From: Hahella sp.
Lineage (GTDB): Bacteria; Pseudomonadota; Gammaproteobacteria; Pseudomonadales; Oleiphilaceae
Direction: 5' to 3'
Length of the DNA stretch: 64,000 nucleotides
NCBI GenBank assembly: GCA_028280065.1
Contig: JANQMN010000004.1
Location: forward strand, 1-64,000
Below the pieces are notes generated by a model. That model made no database searches and was not told where the DNA came from. It was given only the letters and a program-made list of their open reading frames with translations. Below are positions 28,041 through 36,249 of this stretch, one piece after another. The position numbers and the translations under genes were made by a program. The first letter of the stretch is position 1. The number at the start of each line of letters is the position of its first letter.

Positions 28041-28073
28041 ATGATTTTTTACAACTTCTTGTTGCGATGGTGA
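28041..28073 (+). CDS. Possible 10-codon micro-ORF upstream of the SagB-like gene
   Basis: An ATG at 28041 behind AGAGGAA opens MIFYNFLLRW and stops at 28071-28073, six bases before the start of the next gene. It could be a leader peptide or a small membrane peptide. There is no further support. Confidence 0.25.
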   Translation: MIFYNFLLRW

Positions 28074-28079
28074 AAATCC

Positions 28080-29726
28080 ATGAGCAATTGCTCATCGAAA
28101 ATTAAAACTGCTATTAGCTATCACCAGCGCACCGAGCATCGTTTGCCTAACCGCTTTGCAGCCTCGCTCGGTTATCTCGACTGGGAGACGCAACCAGATC
28201 CATTTGGCAGTTGTAAAGGCGCTGAGCGTATCCAGCTCCCGCTGTGTGAACCATTAAGCAATACCGAACCCTCTTGGGCAACGACACGATCAAATGCGAC
28301 CATCCCTCCCGCGCCACTTGATATCAATACCATATCCCAACTGTTGTTCGACTCGCTGGCGATCTCGGCATGGAAAAAATCAGGGCTGTCCGCCTGGGCG
28401 CTGCGCTGCAATCCTTCAAGCGGCAATCTGCACCCCACAGAAGCTTATCTGCTCGTCGACCCAATAACCGGGTTGACGCCCAAGCCGGCCTTGCTCCATT
28501 ACGCGCCGAGCGATCATGCAATGGAAGTATTGCGTTTGTTGGACCCGGAGCTTTTTGCGAACTTCTGCTGTCAACTGCCAAGCAGTGCGTTTGTGCTGGG
28601 TTTATCGAGTATCGCATGGCGCGAGTCGTGGAAATACGGCGAGCGCGCGTTTCGTTACTGTATGCACGATGTCGGGCACGCAACGCAAGCGATTGCCTGC
28701 GCTGCCCGCATGCTGGGCTGGCGAGTACGCCGCATGGAAGGGATGACAGCAACCCAATTAAATCAACTGCTTGCGCTCGACTCTAGTAGCGGGCCCGAAG
28801 CTGAGCACGCGGATGTGTTGCTGGTTATTGAGCCGCTCCCCACTTCCGAAGAAGGGCCGGTGTGTGTCAAGCTTTCTGAACAGCTTCTGGCCGATCTTTG
28901 TCCACCTGCAGTTGGTCAACCCAACACCCTTTCGTTAGAGCATCAGGCTTGGCCAGTAATCGCGGAAGTGGAGAAGGCGACGCGTGATAGCGGGTTGCCT
29001 CATGGGGATCTCGAAATTGAGCGAGTGGGAGACTTGGCCGATCCGCTGGAATCGCCGGTCTCAGCACGCATGCTGGTGCGCCAACGACGCAGCGCGGTGG
29101 ATTTCGACGGTAGTAGTGGAATGAGCCGTGAACAATTGTATCGTATGCTGGACACACTCGTACCTGAACTCACACCTACGCTATGGACGGCTTTTCCGCA
29201 CCAACCTTGCGTGCACCCGATAGTATATCTGCATCGCGTTGAAGGATTGGAACCCGGCCTGGCAGTACTCGTCCGCAACCGAGCCCATGAGCCGGCCCTG
29301 CGCGCGGAGATTTCACGTGCGGAACAGTGGGAGAGGCTTCCCGGATGCCCTGATAACTTGCCGCTATATCGCTTGATGACCGGAGATTTTCAACAGCTTG
29401 GCCGCGCGCTGCACTGTCATCAGGACATTGCCGCAGATGGAGCTCTGGTCACTTCTATGATCGCTTCCTTCGACGATGAGCTTACACGCTTAGGCGCCCC
29501 GGCTTGGCGATATCTGCATTGGGAAGCGGGTGCTGTGGGGCAGCTGCTATATCTTGAAGCGGAAGCGCTGGGGTTATCTGCAACAGGCATAGGCTGTTTT
29601 TTTGATCAAGGTGTCCATGACCTGCTCGGACTCAAGGACGGTCGTTTTCGAATGCTCTATGGCACCGCCATTGGGCGTGCGATCCATGATCCCCGTATCC
29701 AGACGCTTCCAGCTTACCGGAGATAA
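28080..29726 (+). CDS. Tandem SagB/ThcOx-like nitroreductase-fold dehydrogenase
   Basis: The 548-residue product contains two nitroreductase-type halves. The first has LRCNPSSGNLHPTEAYLL, the SagB hallmark, and YCMHDVGHATQAIACAARMLGW; the second (from about 340) has MLVRQRRSAVDFDG and YLHWEAGAVGQLLYLEAEALGLSA. FMN-dependent SagB enzymes oxidise azolines in TOMM peptides, but no cyclodehydratase or precursor peptide is visible here, so the role must differ. A single-chain pseudo-dimer is unusual. The gene appears more GC-rich than its neighbours, a hint of separate origin. It follows the permease by 81 bp in the same direction. Confidence 0.78.
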   Translation: MSNCSSKIKTAISYHQRTEHRLPNRFAASLGYLDWETQPDPFGSCKGAERIQLPLCEPLSNTEPSWATTRSNATIPPAPLDINTISQLLFDSLAISAWKKSGLSAWALRCNPSSGNLHPTEAYLLVDPITGLTPKPALLHYAPSDHAMEVLRLLDPELFANFCCQLPSSAFVLGLSSIAWRESWKYGERAFRYCMHDVGHATQAIACAARMLGWRVRRMEGMTATQLNQLLALDSSSGPEAEHADVLLVIEPLPTSEEGPVCVKLSEQLLADLCPPAVGQPNTLSLEHQAWPVIAEVEKATRDSGLPHGDLEIERVGDLADPLESPVSARMLVRQRRSAVDFDGSSGMSREQLYRMLDTLVPELTPTLWTAFPHQPCVHPIVYLHRVEGLEPGLAVLVRNRAHEPALRAEISRAEQWERLPGCPDNLPLYRLMTGDFQQLGRALHCHQDIAADGALVTSMIASFDDELTRLGAPAWRYLHWEAGAVGQLLYLEAEALGLSATGIGCFFDQGVHDLLGLKDGRFRMLYGTAIGRAIHDPRIQTLPAYRR

Positions 29727-29921
29727 CCATAGTTTTTTGATGGTAGCCTTGGAATACGTTTTGCTGATCTATAAATGGATACTCGGTTCACTAGGAACTA
29801 GTAATGAGGTCTTAGACGACCTTATGTCATATTTAGACTGCTAGAACTTGGCAATTCGTTCCTGGACAGCGTCACTTTAGAGTGTTAACAACAAGGGACT
29901 ATTAGAGAGGTACAAGGTGGC

Positions 29922-29950
29922 TTGACGTTGCACAATCTACTTGCAATACT
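29922..29950 (+). promoter_or_regulatory. Sigma-70-type promoter of the guanidine-riboswitch operon
   Basis: TTGACG (29922-29927) and AATACT (29945-29950) are separated by 17 bp, and the riboswitch starts about 15 bp later. The remaining 29727-29921 has no gene. Confidence 0.6.
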
Positions 29951-29965
29951 TCCGCTACAAACAGA

Positions 29966-30072
29966 AAGCTAGGGTTCCGATCAAGTCTGATTGATGCCTG
30001 GACCGAGAGCATTCGACCTCCACCTTTCAGTGAAAGACATAGGTTACACGGCGGGATAAAAGCCCGGGAGAT
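29966..30072 (+). promoter_or_regulatory. Guanidine-I (ykkC) riboswitch
   Basis: The conserved ykkC blocks appear in order: CTAGGGTTCCG, GGACCGAGAG, then after a variable stem ACACGGCGGGATAAAAGCCC followed by GGGAGA. These form the guanidinium-binding core of the class I riboswitch. It sits about 155 bp before two DUF1989 genes, known from other bacteria to be controlled by this riboswitch. Guanidinium binding should switch the downstream genes on. Confidence 0.93.
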
Positions 30073-30228
30073 CATTGGTGAAAACCAGAGATGCACCGTG
30101 TATTGTCTATTAAAGCTGAAGGGCCTTAAGGTTATTCCAAAGACTCCCTTCCTCCTAGTTCTAAGGCATGAAGCACCTTGTGTTTTGGTTTGAGCATATT
30201 CGAAAACATGTATTAATTGGAGTCTACT

Positions 30229-30957
30229 ATGAACGAATATATTCGTTCCATTGACTATAAAACCGAACTGAGATCTGGCTCTCATTGGTCATTACGCGCA
30301 AGACGTGGCACGCTGATGCGCATAACTGATTTAACGGGTGGTGCCAATGTTGGAATGTTGTTTTACAACCCGGAAAACCTCTTAGAACGTTACAACGCGC
30401 CTGACACATTGAAGTGCCAACACACCTTTAAACTGACCAAAGGCAACTGTTTGTATTCCGACATGGGTCGAATCTTTGCATCCATTGTGGAAGACGATTT
30501 GGGTTGGCATGAAACCATCGCAGGTAATTCGCGTGCAGAGCATATTGAAGCGCAATGGGGTAAACGTGATTATCAGAAAGATCGCAACAAGTGGAAGCAA
30601 AACGGTCATGACTCTTTCCTGGTTGAGTTGGGGAAGTATGGTCTGAACGCTGCTGATATGGCAGCCAACCTGAACTGGTTCAGTAAAATCCAGATATCTG
30701 AAGAAGGTACTATGCAGTTGGTTAATGACCATAGCAAAGCAGGCAATTCTGTTCTATTGCGCTTCGAAATGGATACGCTGGTGCTGTTGCATACCTGCCC
30801 CCATCCGTTGGACAAATCAGCCGAATACCCACTCACTAGAGTTCAAATCGAATTGGGTGTTGCCCAGCCAGTCAACGAGGATGACCACTGCAAAAACTTC
30901 CGTCCTGAAAACGAACGCGGCTTTAAAAATAATGCCCTTTACCACATCGGCCTTTAA
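30229..30957 (+). CDS. Urea/guanidine carboxylase-associated protein 1 (DUF1989; carboxyguanidine deiminase subunit-like)
   Basis: The 242-residue product matches the larger DUF1989 protein found beside urea/guanidine carboxylases: [59 protein letters not shown] and CPHPLDKS. In guanidine degradation the two DUF1989 proteins form a carboxyguanidine deiminase that yields allophanate. The start is the ATG at 30229 behind GGAG; a TTG four codons earlier is less likely. The guanidine-I riboswitch upstream supports this role. The carboxylase and allophanate hydrolase are not in the window. Confidence 0.88.
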   Translation: MNEYIRSIDYKTELRSGSHWSLRARRGTLMRITDLTGGANVGMLFYNPENLLERYNAPDTLKCQHTFKLTKGNCLYSDMGRIFASIVEDDLGWHETIAGNSRAEHIEAQWGKRDYQKDRNKWKQNGHDSFLVELGKYGLNAADMAANLNWFSKIQISEEGTMQLVNDHSKAGNSVLLRFEMDTLVLLHTCPHPLDKSAEYPLTRVQIELGVAQPVNEDDHCKNFRPENERGFKNNALYHIGL

Positions 30958-30976
30958 CCTCCGAGGAGAAGAAGAT

Positions 30977-31633
30977 ATGTTGAAAGAATCTAATTTGAAT
31001 CCAGAGGAAGCTGTCACGCGTGATATTGTTGATTCCGGTGACTATTGGATCGGAAAAGTAAGGAAAGGCCAAACCTTCAGAATCTTGGATATTGAAGGTA
31101 ATCAAGCTGCCGACATCTTGTTCTATAATGCCAATTATCCTCTGGAACGTTATAGTGCGACGGATACCATCCGTGAGCAGGGTAACGTTTATCTCACCAC
31201 AGGCAGCAAGTTACGTACAAACGAAAACAACCTGATGCTAGAAATTGTGGCCGACACATGTGGTCGCCACGACACGCTTGGAGGGGCTTGCGCCACAGAA
31301 AGTAATACAGTTCGCTACGACTTGGAAAAACGTACTATGCATGCATGTCGTGATAGCTGGATGCTAGCCGTTAACAAGTATCCCGAGTTCGGGCTTACCA
31401 AGCGTGATATTACTCACAACGTCAACTTTTTTATGAACGTACCGATTACCTCTGAAGGGGGCCTAACTTTTGAGGATGGTATTTCCGGTGCAGGCAAATA
31501 TGTTGAATTAAAGGCAGAAATGGATATTACAATTTTGATTTCTAACTGCCCACAACTTAACAATCCTTGCAATGGTTATAACCCAACGCCTATTGAACTT
31601 ATTGTCTGGGATACAGATTCGGCAAGTAATTAA
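30977..31633 (+). CDS. Urea/guanidine carboxylase-associated protein 2 (DUF1989; carboxyguanidine deiminase subunit-like)
   Basis: The 218-residue protein is the second DUF1989 member: [60 protein letters not shown] and [19 protein letters not shown]. It resembles its neighbour in the shared core but is a distinct subfamily, and the two are expected to form one deiminase. The ATG at 30977 follows GAGGAGAAGA, 19 bp after the previous stop; longer in-frame readings overlap the upstream gene without a binding site. Riboswitch control as above. Confidence 0.9.
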   Translation: MLKESNLNPEEAVTRDIVDSGDYWIGKVRKGQTFRILDIEGNQAADILFYNANYPLERYSATDTIREQGNVYLTTGSKLRTNENNLMLEIVADTCGRHDTLGGACATESNTVRYDLEKRTMHACRDSWMLAVNKYPEFGLTKRDITHNVNFFMNVPITSEGGLTFEDGISGAGKYVELKAEMDITILISNCPQLNNPCNGYNPTPIELIVWDTDSASN

Positions 31634-31708
31634 TTTTAGCGCTCAACTTCATAGGCCAATGCGGTAACAAATGCAGCAGTTAACCGATGAAAAGAACATA
31701 ATTATATT

Positions 31709-32611
31709 ATGAAACAGTCAATCAACACTGTCGCCATCACTGGCGGAACACATGGAAATGAATTAACTGGTGCGCACCTTGTAAAGCATTGGCTTTCCCA
31801 CGCGGATGAAGTCAAGCGAGATAGCTTTTCTACTGAATTGCATTTGACCAATCCAAAGGCAAATCAGTCAATAAGACGCTATATCGACCAAGATCTCAAT
31901 CGCCAGTTTAGTTTAAAGGATCTTAAAGATTCGAAGCTAAAAGGCGTTGAACAGTTACGTGCAAAGTCGCTTAACGAATTGCTGGGTCCCAAAGAAAATC
32001 CAAGGGTAGATTTCATCATTGACATGCATACCACCACGGCAAATATGGGGATGTCTTTGATCTTTAACTCAAGTGACCCGCTTGTTGTTGGCATGGCATT
32101 TTATGTTAAGCAGAAAATGCCTCACGCGACGCTGTTTTTCAATCCCGCTGAGCGGTTAGAGGATAACTTCCTTACTTCAATGGGACGTTTGAATGGCTTT
32201 CTGATTGAAGTAGGGCCAATCGCTCAAGGATTGCTGAACTATCAGGTGTATTCTGACACCCATGCAGCCGTGATGCATGGGTTGGATTATCTCGAGTCTA
32301 GGAACATGGGACAGTCAATTTCTTTGCCAAACCAAATGGTTGGTTTTCAATTTATCAAAAAAGTGCCATTGCCTCAAAACGAAAACGGCGAGATTACTGC
32401 AATGATTCATCCTAATCTGCAAGATAAAGATTACCACGCCATTGAACCTGGAGATCCTTTGTTCATCACGATGGCAGGAGAAACGATTGCTTATCAAGGG
32501 GAGTCAACGGTTTATGGGGCTTTTATCAACGAAGCCGCTTACTATGACCAGAATATCGGTTTCAGCTTTATGGAGAAAATTAACATCGTTCTCAAAGACA
32601 ACGATCATTGA
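31709..32611 (+). CDS. Aspartoacylase-family zinc hydrolase
   Basis: The 300-residue product shows the M14-like aspartoacylase signature: AITGGTHGNELTG with the zinc ligands His and Glu, RYIDQDLNRQF with the substrate arginines, IDMHTTTANMGMSL with the third zinc ligand, and GFLIEVGP. The enzyme removes the acetyl group from N-acetyl-aspartate or related N-acyl amino acids. It is a zinc enzyme, which is unexpected in this neighbourhood, and it lies 75 bp after the DUF1989 pair, perhaps in the riboswitch-controlled transcript. Its substrate here is unknown. Confidence 0.88.
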   Translation: MKQSINTVAITGGTHGNELTGAHLVKHWLSHADEVKRDSFSTELHLTNPKANQSIRRYIDQDLNRQFSLKDLKDSKLKGVEQLRAKSLNELLGPKENPRVDFIIDMHTTTANMGMSLIFNSSDPLVVGMAFYVKQKMPHATLFFNPAERLEDNFLTSMGRLNGFLIEVGPIAQGLLNYQVYSDTHAAVMHGLDYLESRNMGQSISLPNQMVGFQFIKKVPLPQNENGEITAMIHPNLQDKDYHAIEPGDPLFITMAGETIAYQGESTVYGAFINEAAYYDQNIGFSFMEKINIVLKDNDH

Positions 32612-32622
32612 GAAAGCCTAAA

Positions 32623-32946
32623 ATGAAAGAAAAAGCATTCGGACAGCTAAAGGCTTTGTCTGGTAATGAGCATAGCCTGATTACCTCTTTGGCGATCGTT
32701 ACTGATGAGCAGGAGCATATGCATACCTGTATAGCTAAAATGAAAATGCGCCAGTTATCTGATGAGCAAATTAAAAGGTACATTGACGTCGATGAACCAC
32801 TTCAGTGTTGCGGTTCTTACCGAATAGAGGCCGGTGGAATCGGTCTTTTTGAAGCGATTGACTGTGACGATTATACGTCGATCATTGGTATACCACTTAT
32901 GTGGACAGCCAGTACATTATCAAAGCTTGGCGTATCAGTTCCCTAA
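32623..32946 (+). CDS. Maf/YceF-like protein, C-terminal half only
   Basis: The 107-residue product aligns with the second half of Maf nucleotide pyrophosphatases of YceF type: ALSGNEHSLITSLAIV, FRxL-like KMRQLSDEQIKRYIDVDEPLQ, CCGSYRIEAGGIGLFEAID and SIIGIPLMWTAS. The N-terminal half with the SPRR substrate loop and the catalytic aspartate is missing, and no trace of it is seen upstream, where the aspartoacylase ends 11 bp earlier. It may be a truncated gene or a half-domain with a new role. The frame is intact and starts with an ATG. Confidence 0.7.
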   Translation: MKEKAFGQLKALSGNEHSLITSLAIVTDEQEHMHTCIAKMKMRQLSDEQIKRYIDVDEPLQCCGSYRIEAGGIGLFEAIDCDDYTSIIGIPLMWTASTLSKLGVSVP

Positions 32947-33039
32947 AGATAGCGGTTTTTTACCTCTGCCTTGCCAGCAACGCAACTACTCAAATCACAA
33001 AACAGAATAGATATTATGTTCGCGGAAATGTGATTTTTA

Positions 33040-33057
33040 GTTATGATACATCATATC
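33040..33057 (+). promoter_or_regulatory. Zur box before the third COG0523 gene
   Basis: GTTATGATACATCATATC matches 15 of 18 reference positions, with a perfect right half. It lies 193 bp before the COG0523 start. Nothing else is identified in 32947-33250. Confidence 0.7.
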
Positions 33058-33250
33058 TTTTTTGGACTCATGGCAATAGAATGACTTTGATTAGCATGCT
33101 TGTTCAAACTGAAGATTGACAATAGTAAATCCAAGCAGTTCTATGCTTAGAATCGAATGCTGAAGCCTTGAATGCACCATCGGATCAAGCTGCTCTAGCG
33201 CCCCTTAGTTGCTTACAAACAGTAGCAAGTAAAAGAGGAGTCATCATTTC

Positions 33251-34339
33251 ATGATACCCAATAAAATCCCAGTCACTTTACTGACCGGATTTCTTGGCAG
33301 CGGAAAGACCACTGTACTCAATCATCTGGTACAACAACCCGAACTGTCCGATGCCTTGGTCATTATCAACGAATTTGGCGAGATAGCGCTAGACCACCTA
33401 ATAGTAGCCCACAGCACCGAAAACCTCGTCATGGAGATGAGCAACGGTTGCCTTTGTTGCACTGTTCGTGGCGATTTGATTAAAACTCTCCGTGACATTA
33501 CCTTTCGATTTTCAAAAACAGAACAACGTCCGTTTAGTCGGGTCATCATAGAAACCACAGGATTGGCAGATCCCTTGCCGATTGTCCACACACTGATAAC
33601 GCACCCTGAGATTGCTTCAGTTTATCGGCTCGATGGCATCTCAACGACTATAGACCTGGCAACGGGCGATAGCACTCTCACACAACATACGGAGGCCATC
33701 AAACAAGCGGCCGTTGCGGACACTCTGCTGCTGACCAAGTCAGACCTTGCGACCAGTAATCAGCGAAGTGTTTTGCTAAATCGGCTTGACCGTATCAACC
33801 CAGCCGCCCAGGCTTGGGAGGTGAGCAATGGGGTGATACTACCCGAGCGAATTCTGAATCTAGGACTCTTTTCTGCTAAAGGTAAAACCCCGGATGTCGA
33901 ACGCTGGCTTAGGGAAGAAGCTTACGCTGAGTCTTTGAGTTGCACTCATGCGCATTTCCACGATAAGCACGATGAAGATCACGAGCACAATCATCAGGAC
34001 GTGAACCGTCATGACGATCATATTCGCGCTTTCTGTTTTGCTGTTGAGGACCCAATCCCTGATCAAACACTTACCGCTTGGCTAGAAGTATTGATGAGTT
34101 TTGTGGGAAACAATATTCTCCGTGTGAAAGGGATACTTAACATAGACAGCAGTCCCACCCCATTGGTTTTACATGGAGTAAAGCACATTTTCCATCAGCC
34201 CGTTACTTTACCTGCATGGCCGAGTGAAGACCGCCGCTCGCGCCTGGTTTTTATCACCAAGGATGTAGACAGAGAAGTCATCGAAAAAACCTTTCATGCC
34301 TTTCGGCGTGTACTACCGCAAGCCTTAGATGCTCTATAA
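33251..34339 (+). CDS. COG0523 GTPase with a histidine-rich loop
   Basis: The 362-residue product has Walker A GFLGSGKTT (13-21), INEFGEIALD, the metal motif GCLCC (66-70), ETTGLADP and TKSD. A His/Asp-rich stretch at about 231-257 (CTHAHFHDKH, DEDHEHNHQD) precedes the CobW C-terminal domain. It is a putative GTP-driven zinc chaperone of the CobW type, distinct from the three others in the window. AGAGGAG lies before the ATG. It is transcribed towards the aztD operon, which ends 214 bp beyond; 34340-34553 holds no gene. Confidence 0.9.
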   Translation: MIPNKIPVTLLTGFLGSGKTTVLNHLVQQPELSDALVIINEFGEIALDHLIVAHSTENLVMEMSNGCLCCTVRGDLIKTLRDITFRFSKTEQRPFSRVIIETTGLADPLPIVHTLITHPEIASVYRLDGISTTIDLATGDSTLTQHTEAIKQAAVADTLLLTKSDLATSNQRSVLLNRLDRINPAAQAWEVSNGVILPERILNLGLFSAKGKTPDVERWLREEAYAESLSCTHAHFHDKHDEDHEHNHQDVNRHDDHIRAFCFAVEDPIPDQTLTAWLEVLMSFVGNNILRVKGILNIDSSPTPLVLHGVKHIFHQPVTLPAWPSEDRRSRLVFITKDVDREVIEKTFHAFRRVLPQALDAL

Positions 34340-34553
34340 AAAAATCCAATTTGCTTTTTGCTTTATTCATTTAGCCAAAGCAGATTTTGACCCACCACTA
34401 AGTACCTATTAGTGTTCCTGTTCGTAGGCTTGGGAACATTGGATCTGAACTTAAGGTCGAAGCTATTTATGAAGATCTTTGCGTGGCGTTAACTTTTATC
34501 TACAAAAAAGCTTAGCTCTGCAAAAACTATCTTCTGAATGCTATGTTTTGTTT

Positions 34554-35330
34554 TTATGTTCTAACATTTCCACTTAGCTTTATCTGCCAGAACAGTAAAA
34601 GAGCCAAAGTCCCAACAATCAAGTTGCTCAAAACCACCGTGGGGCCTACAGGTAAATCAAGCCATGCCGCCAATACCAAACCGGTAACATGTCCCGTTAT
34701 ACAGGCAACAATGGCGGAGAGTATCCCCCTGCCACCGATTCGACATAAGAGCAAAGGCGTGGTTATCAACGTCGCAAAGACCACATAAACGCCCGCAACT
34801 TCCACGGCAACCGTAACGGCCAAGGCAAACAAGGGTAAGAATAACCATTGTTGCCACTTAACGCTGAGCTTTTGCCATCCTATAACTAACATCGCAACGG
34901 GGGCTAATACATAGAGCTGGGAAGGCAGAGACCACAACAGATCTCCGTTCAATGTAGCAGCCAGTGCCTGTGCGCCGTGTGGATCATGACTGACGCTTAA
35001 GGTAGCCAGACTGGCGCCAACCACATAAAGTGTTCCAATCATCGCCTCCCGATGAGTAGCGCGACCCTGAAGAATAAGATAGACAATTCCCGACGCTAGC
35101 AACGCCAAGACAAGTCCACTAAGAGAGAAACCGGCGACTTGACCGCCCCATTCTCGGCTCCAGGCAAATTGGGCGCCAACCAAAACTCCCAGCGCCGCCC
35201 ACTGGGCGATGGCGATATCCGCAAACACCACGCTGCGCTGAAGGACACGGTCACCCAAAGGCACCAGCATTAACGACAATAAAATGCTGGCGCACACGGG
35301 CGTCCAAATCCAGAACCATTCAGTGCCCAT
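34554..35330 (-). CDS. Metal ABC transporter permease (ZnuB/AztB-like)
   Basis: The 258-residue product has about eight membrane segments and the ABC-3 family pattern: MLVPLGDRVLQRSVVFADIAIAQ, THREAMIGTLYVVGASLATL and GVYVVFATLITTPLLL. It would carry zinc through the inner membrane, receiving it from the solute-binding protein whose gene overlaps by 11 bp. No ATPase gene is in the operon, so it must borrow one; ZnuC at 40063-40794 is the nearest candidate. It is the last gene of the aztD-led operon. Confidence 0.87.
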   Translation of the reverse strand: MGTEWFWIWTPVCASILLSLMLVPLGDRVLQRSVVFADIAIAQWAALGVLVGAQFAWSREWGGQVAGFSLSGLVLALLASGIVYLILQGRATHREAMIGTLYVVGASLATLSVSHDPHGAQALAATLNGDLLWSLPSQLYVLAPVAMLVIGWQKLSVKWQQWLFLPLFALAVTVAVEVAGVYVVFATLITTPLLLCRIGGRGILSAIVACITGHVTGLVLAAWLDLPVGPTVVLSNLIVGTLALLLFWQIKLSGNVRT

Positions 35331-36249
35331 TGACAGCTGAAACCGCGTTCTGCTTCGGATTGAAGTTTGAGAGACTGGTCAGAATGTAGGTAATCAGTTC
35401 CGGTAAAGTATCCGTCTCCTCCTCTTCCGTAAGCGTCGTTGGCAAAACCAGCACCGGGAGCCCGGCTCTTTCGGCGAGCCATTGAGCCGGCTTGGGGTCC
35501 TGGTAAGGACTGATCACAATAACACTCGCATCGGCTAAACGCGGATCGTTCAACACCCGGTTGAGATGCGACGGCGTAGGCGGTAATCCGGGTTTGGGTT
35601 CCAAATCGAGTACGGCTTCGATCCCGGCATAACGCAAGAGATAGTCGAAGCTACTATGCTGCACGACGACTTTCATTCCCCTTAGATCGGGCATCAGCGT
35701 TTCCCAATGTTCTTGTGATTGCTCCCAGCGCATCTTCCATCGCAGGTGCAGCGCTCGCATAACCTTGATCTCCTCTGCGGGAGCAACCTGGGGCAAACGC
35801 TTTACAAGACCATCCATCACCTCCGGGACGGCATGCGGATTCAGATGGAAATGCGGGTTTCCCTCCGGATGCACATCTCCCATACTGCGATCAACGTGGT
35901 CATGGGGTTGATGCAGGTGCGTATAGGAAGCAGCATAAAACAACCCTTCCCGGTTTTCGGCGATTCGGCTATTGGCCGCTCGCTGAATCAATGCCGGAAG
36001 CCAGCCTGCCTCCAGCGACGCCCCGGTACAGACCGCCAAGTCGCTGTTGCGCATGGCGGCAATCAAGCTGGGCCGGGCTTCAATATAATGGGGGTCCTGC
36101 CAGGCGTTGGTTGCCACGGTGATGTTTGCCTCGGGAACCAGGGCGCGAACCAAGTCCGCCCATTCCGGCTCGCAGGCAAATACCCTAAAATCTGCCCGCG
36201 CTCCAAAAGAACAGGCCAGCAATGCGATAACGAGAATCCTAGAACTCAT
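35320..36249 (-). CDS. Metal ABC transporter solute-binding protein (AztC/ZnuA-like)
   Basis: The 309-residue product has a signal peptide (MSSRILVIALLACSFGARA) and cluster A-I motifs: DPHYIEARPSLI, VCTGASLEAGWLP, NPHFHLNPHAV with metal-ligand histidines, and VVQHSSFDYLLRYAG. A short histidine loop (HLHQPHDHVD) lies at about 133-142. It is less like ZnuA1 and ZnuA2 than these are to each other. With an AztD-like chaperone encoded upstream, it may play the AztC role, receiving zinc in the periplasm. It overlaps both neighbours by about 10 bp. Confidence 0.88.
   Translation of the reverse strand: MSSRILVIALLACSFGARADFRVFACEPEWADLVRALVPEANITVATNAWQDPHYIEARPSLIAAMRNSDLAVCTGASLEAGWLPALIQRAANSRIAENREGLFYAASYTHLHQPHDHVDRSMGDVHPEGNPHFHLNPHAVPEVMDGLVKRLPQVAPAEEIKVMRALHLRWKMRWEQSQEHWETLMPDLRGMKVVVQHSSFDYLLRYAGIEAVLDLEPKPGLPPTPSHLNRVLNDPRLADASVIVISPYQDPKPAQWLAERAGLPVLVLPTTLTEEEETDTLPELITYILTSLSNFNPKQNAVSAVNGH

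Noticed and set aside
28080-29726. A TOMM (thiazole/oxazole peptide) biosynthesis cluster around the SagB-like gene
   Set aside because: No YcaO cyclodehydratase, SagC-like protein or convincing precursor peptide is present in the window.
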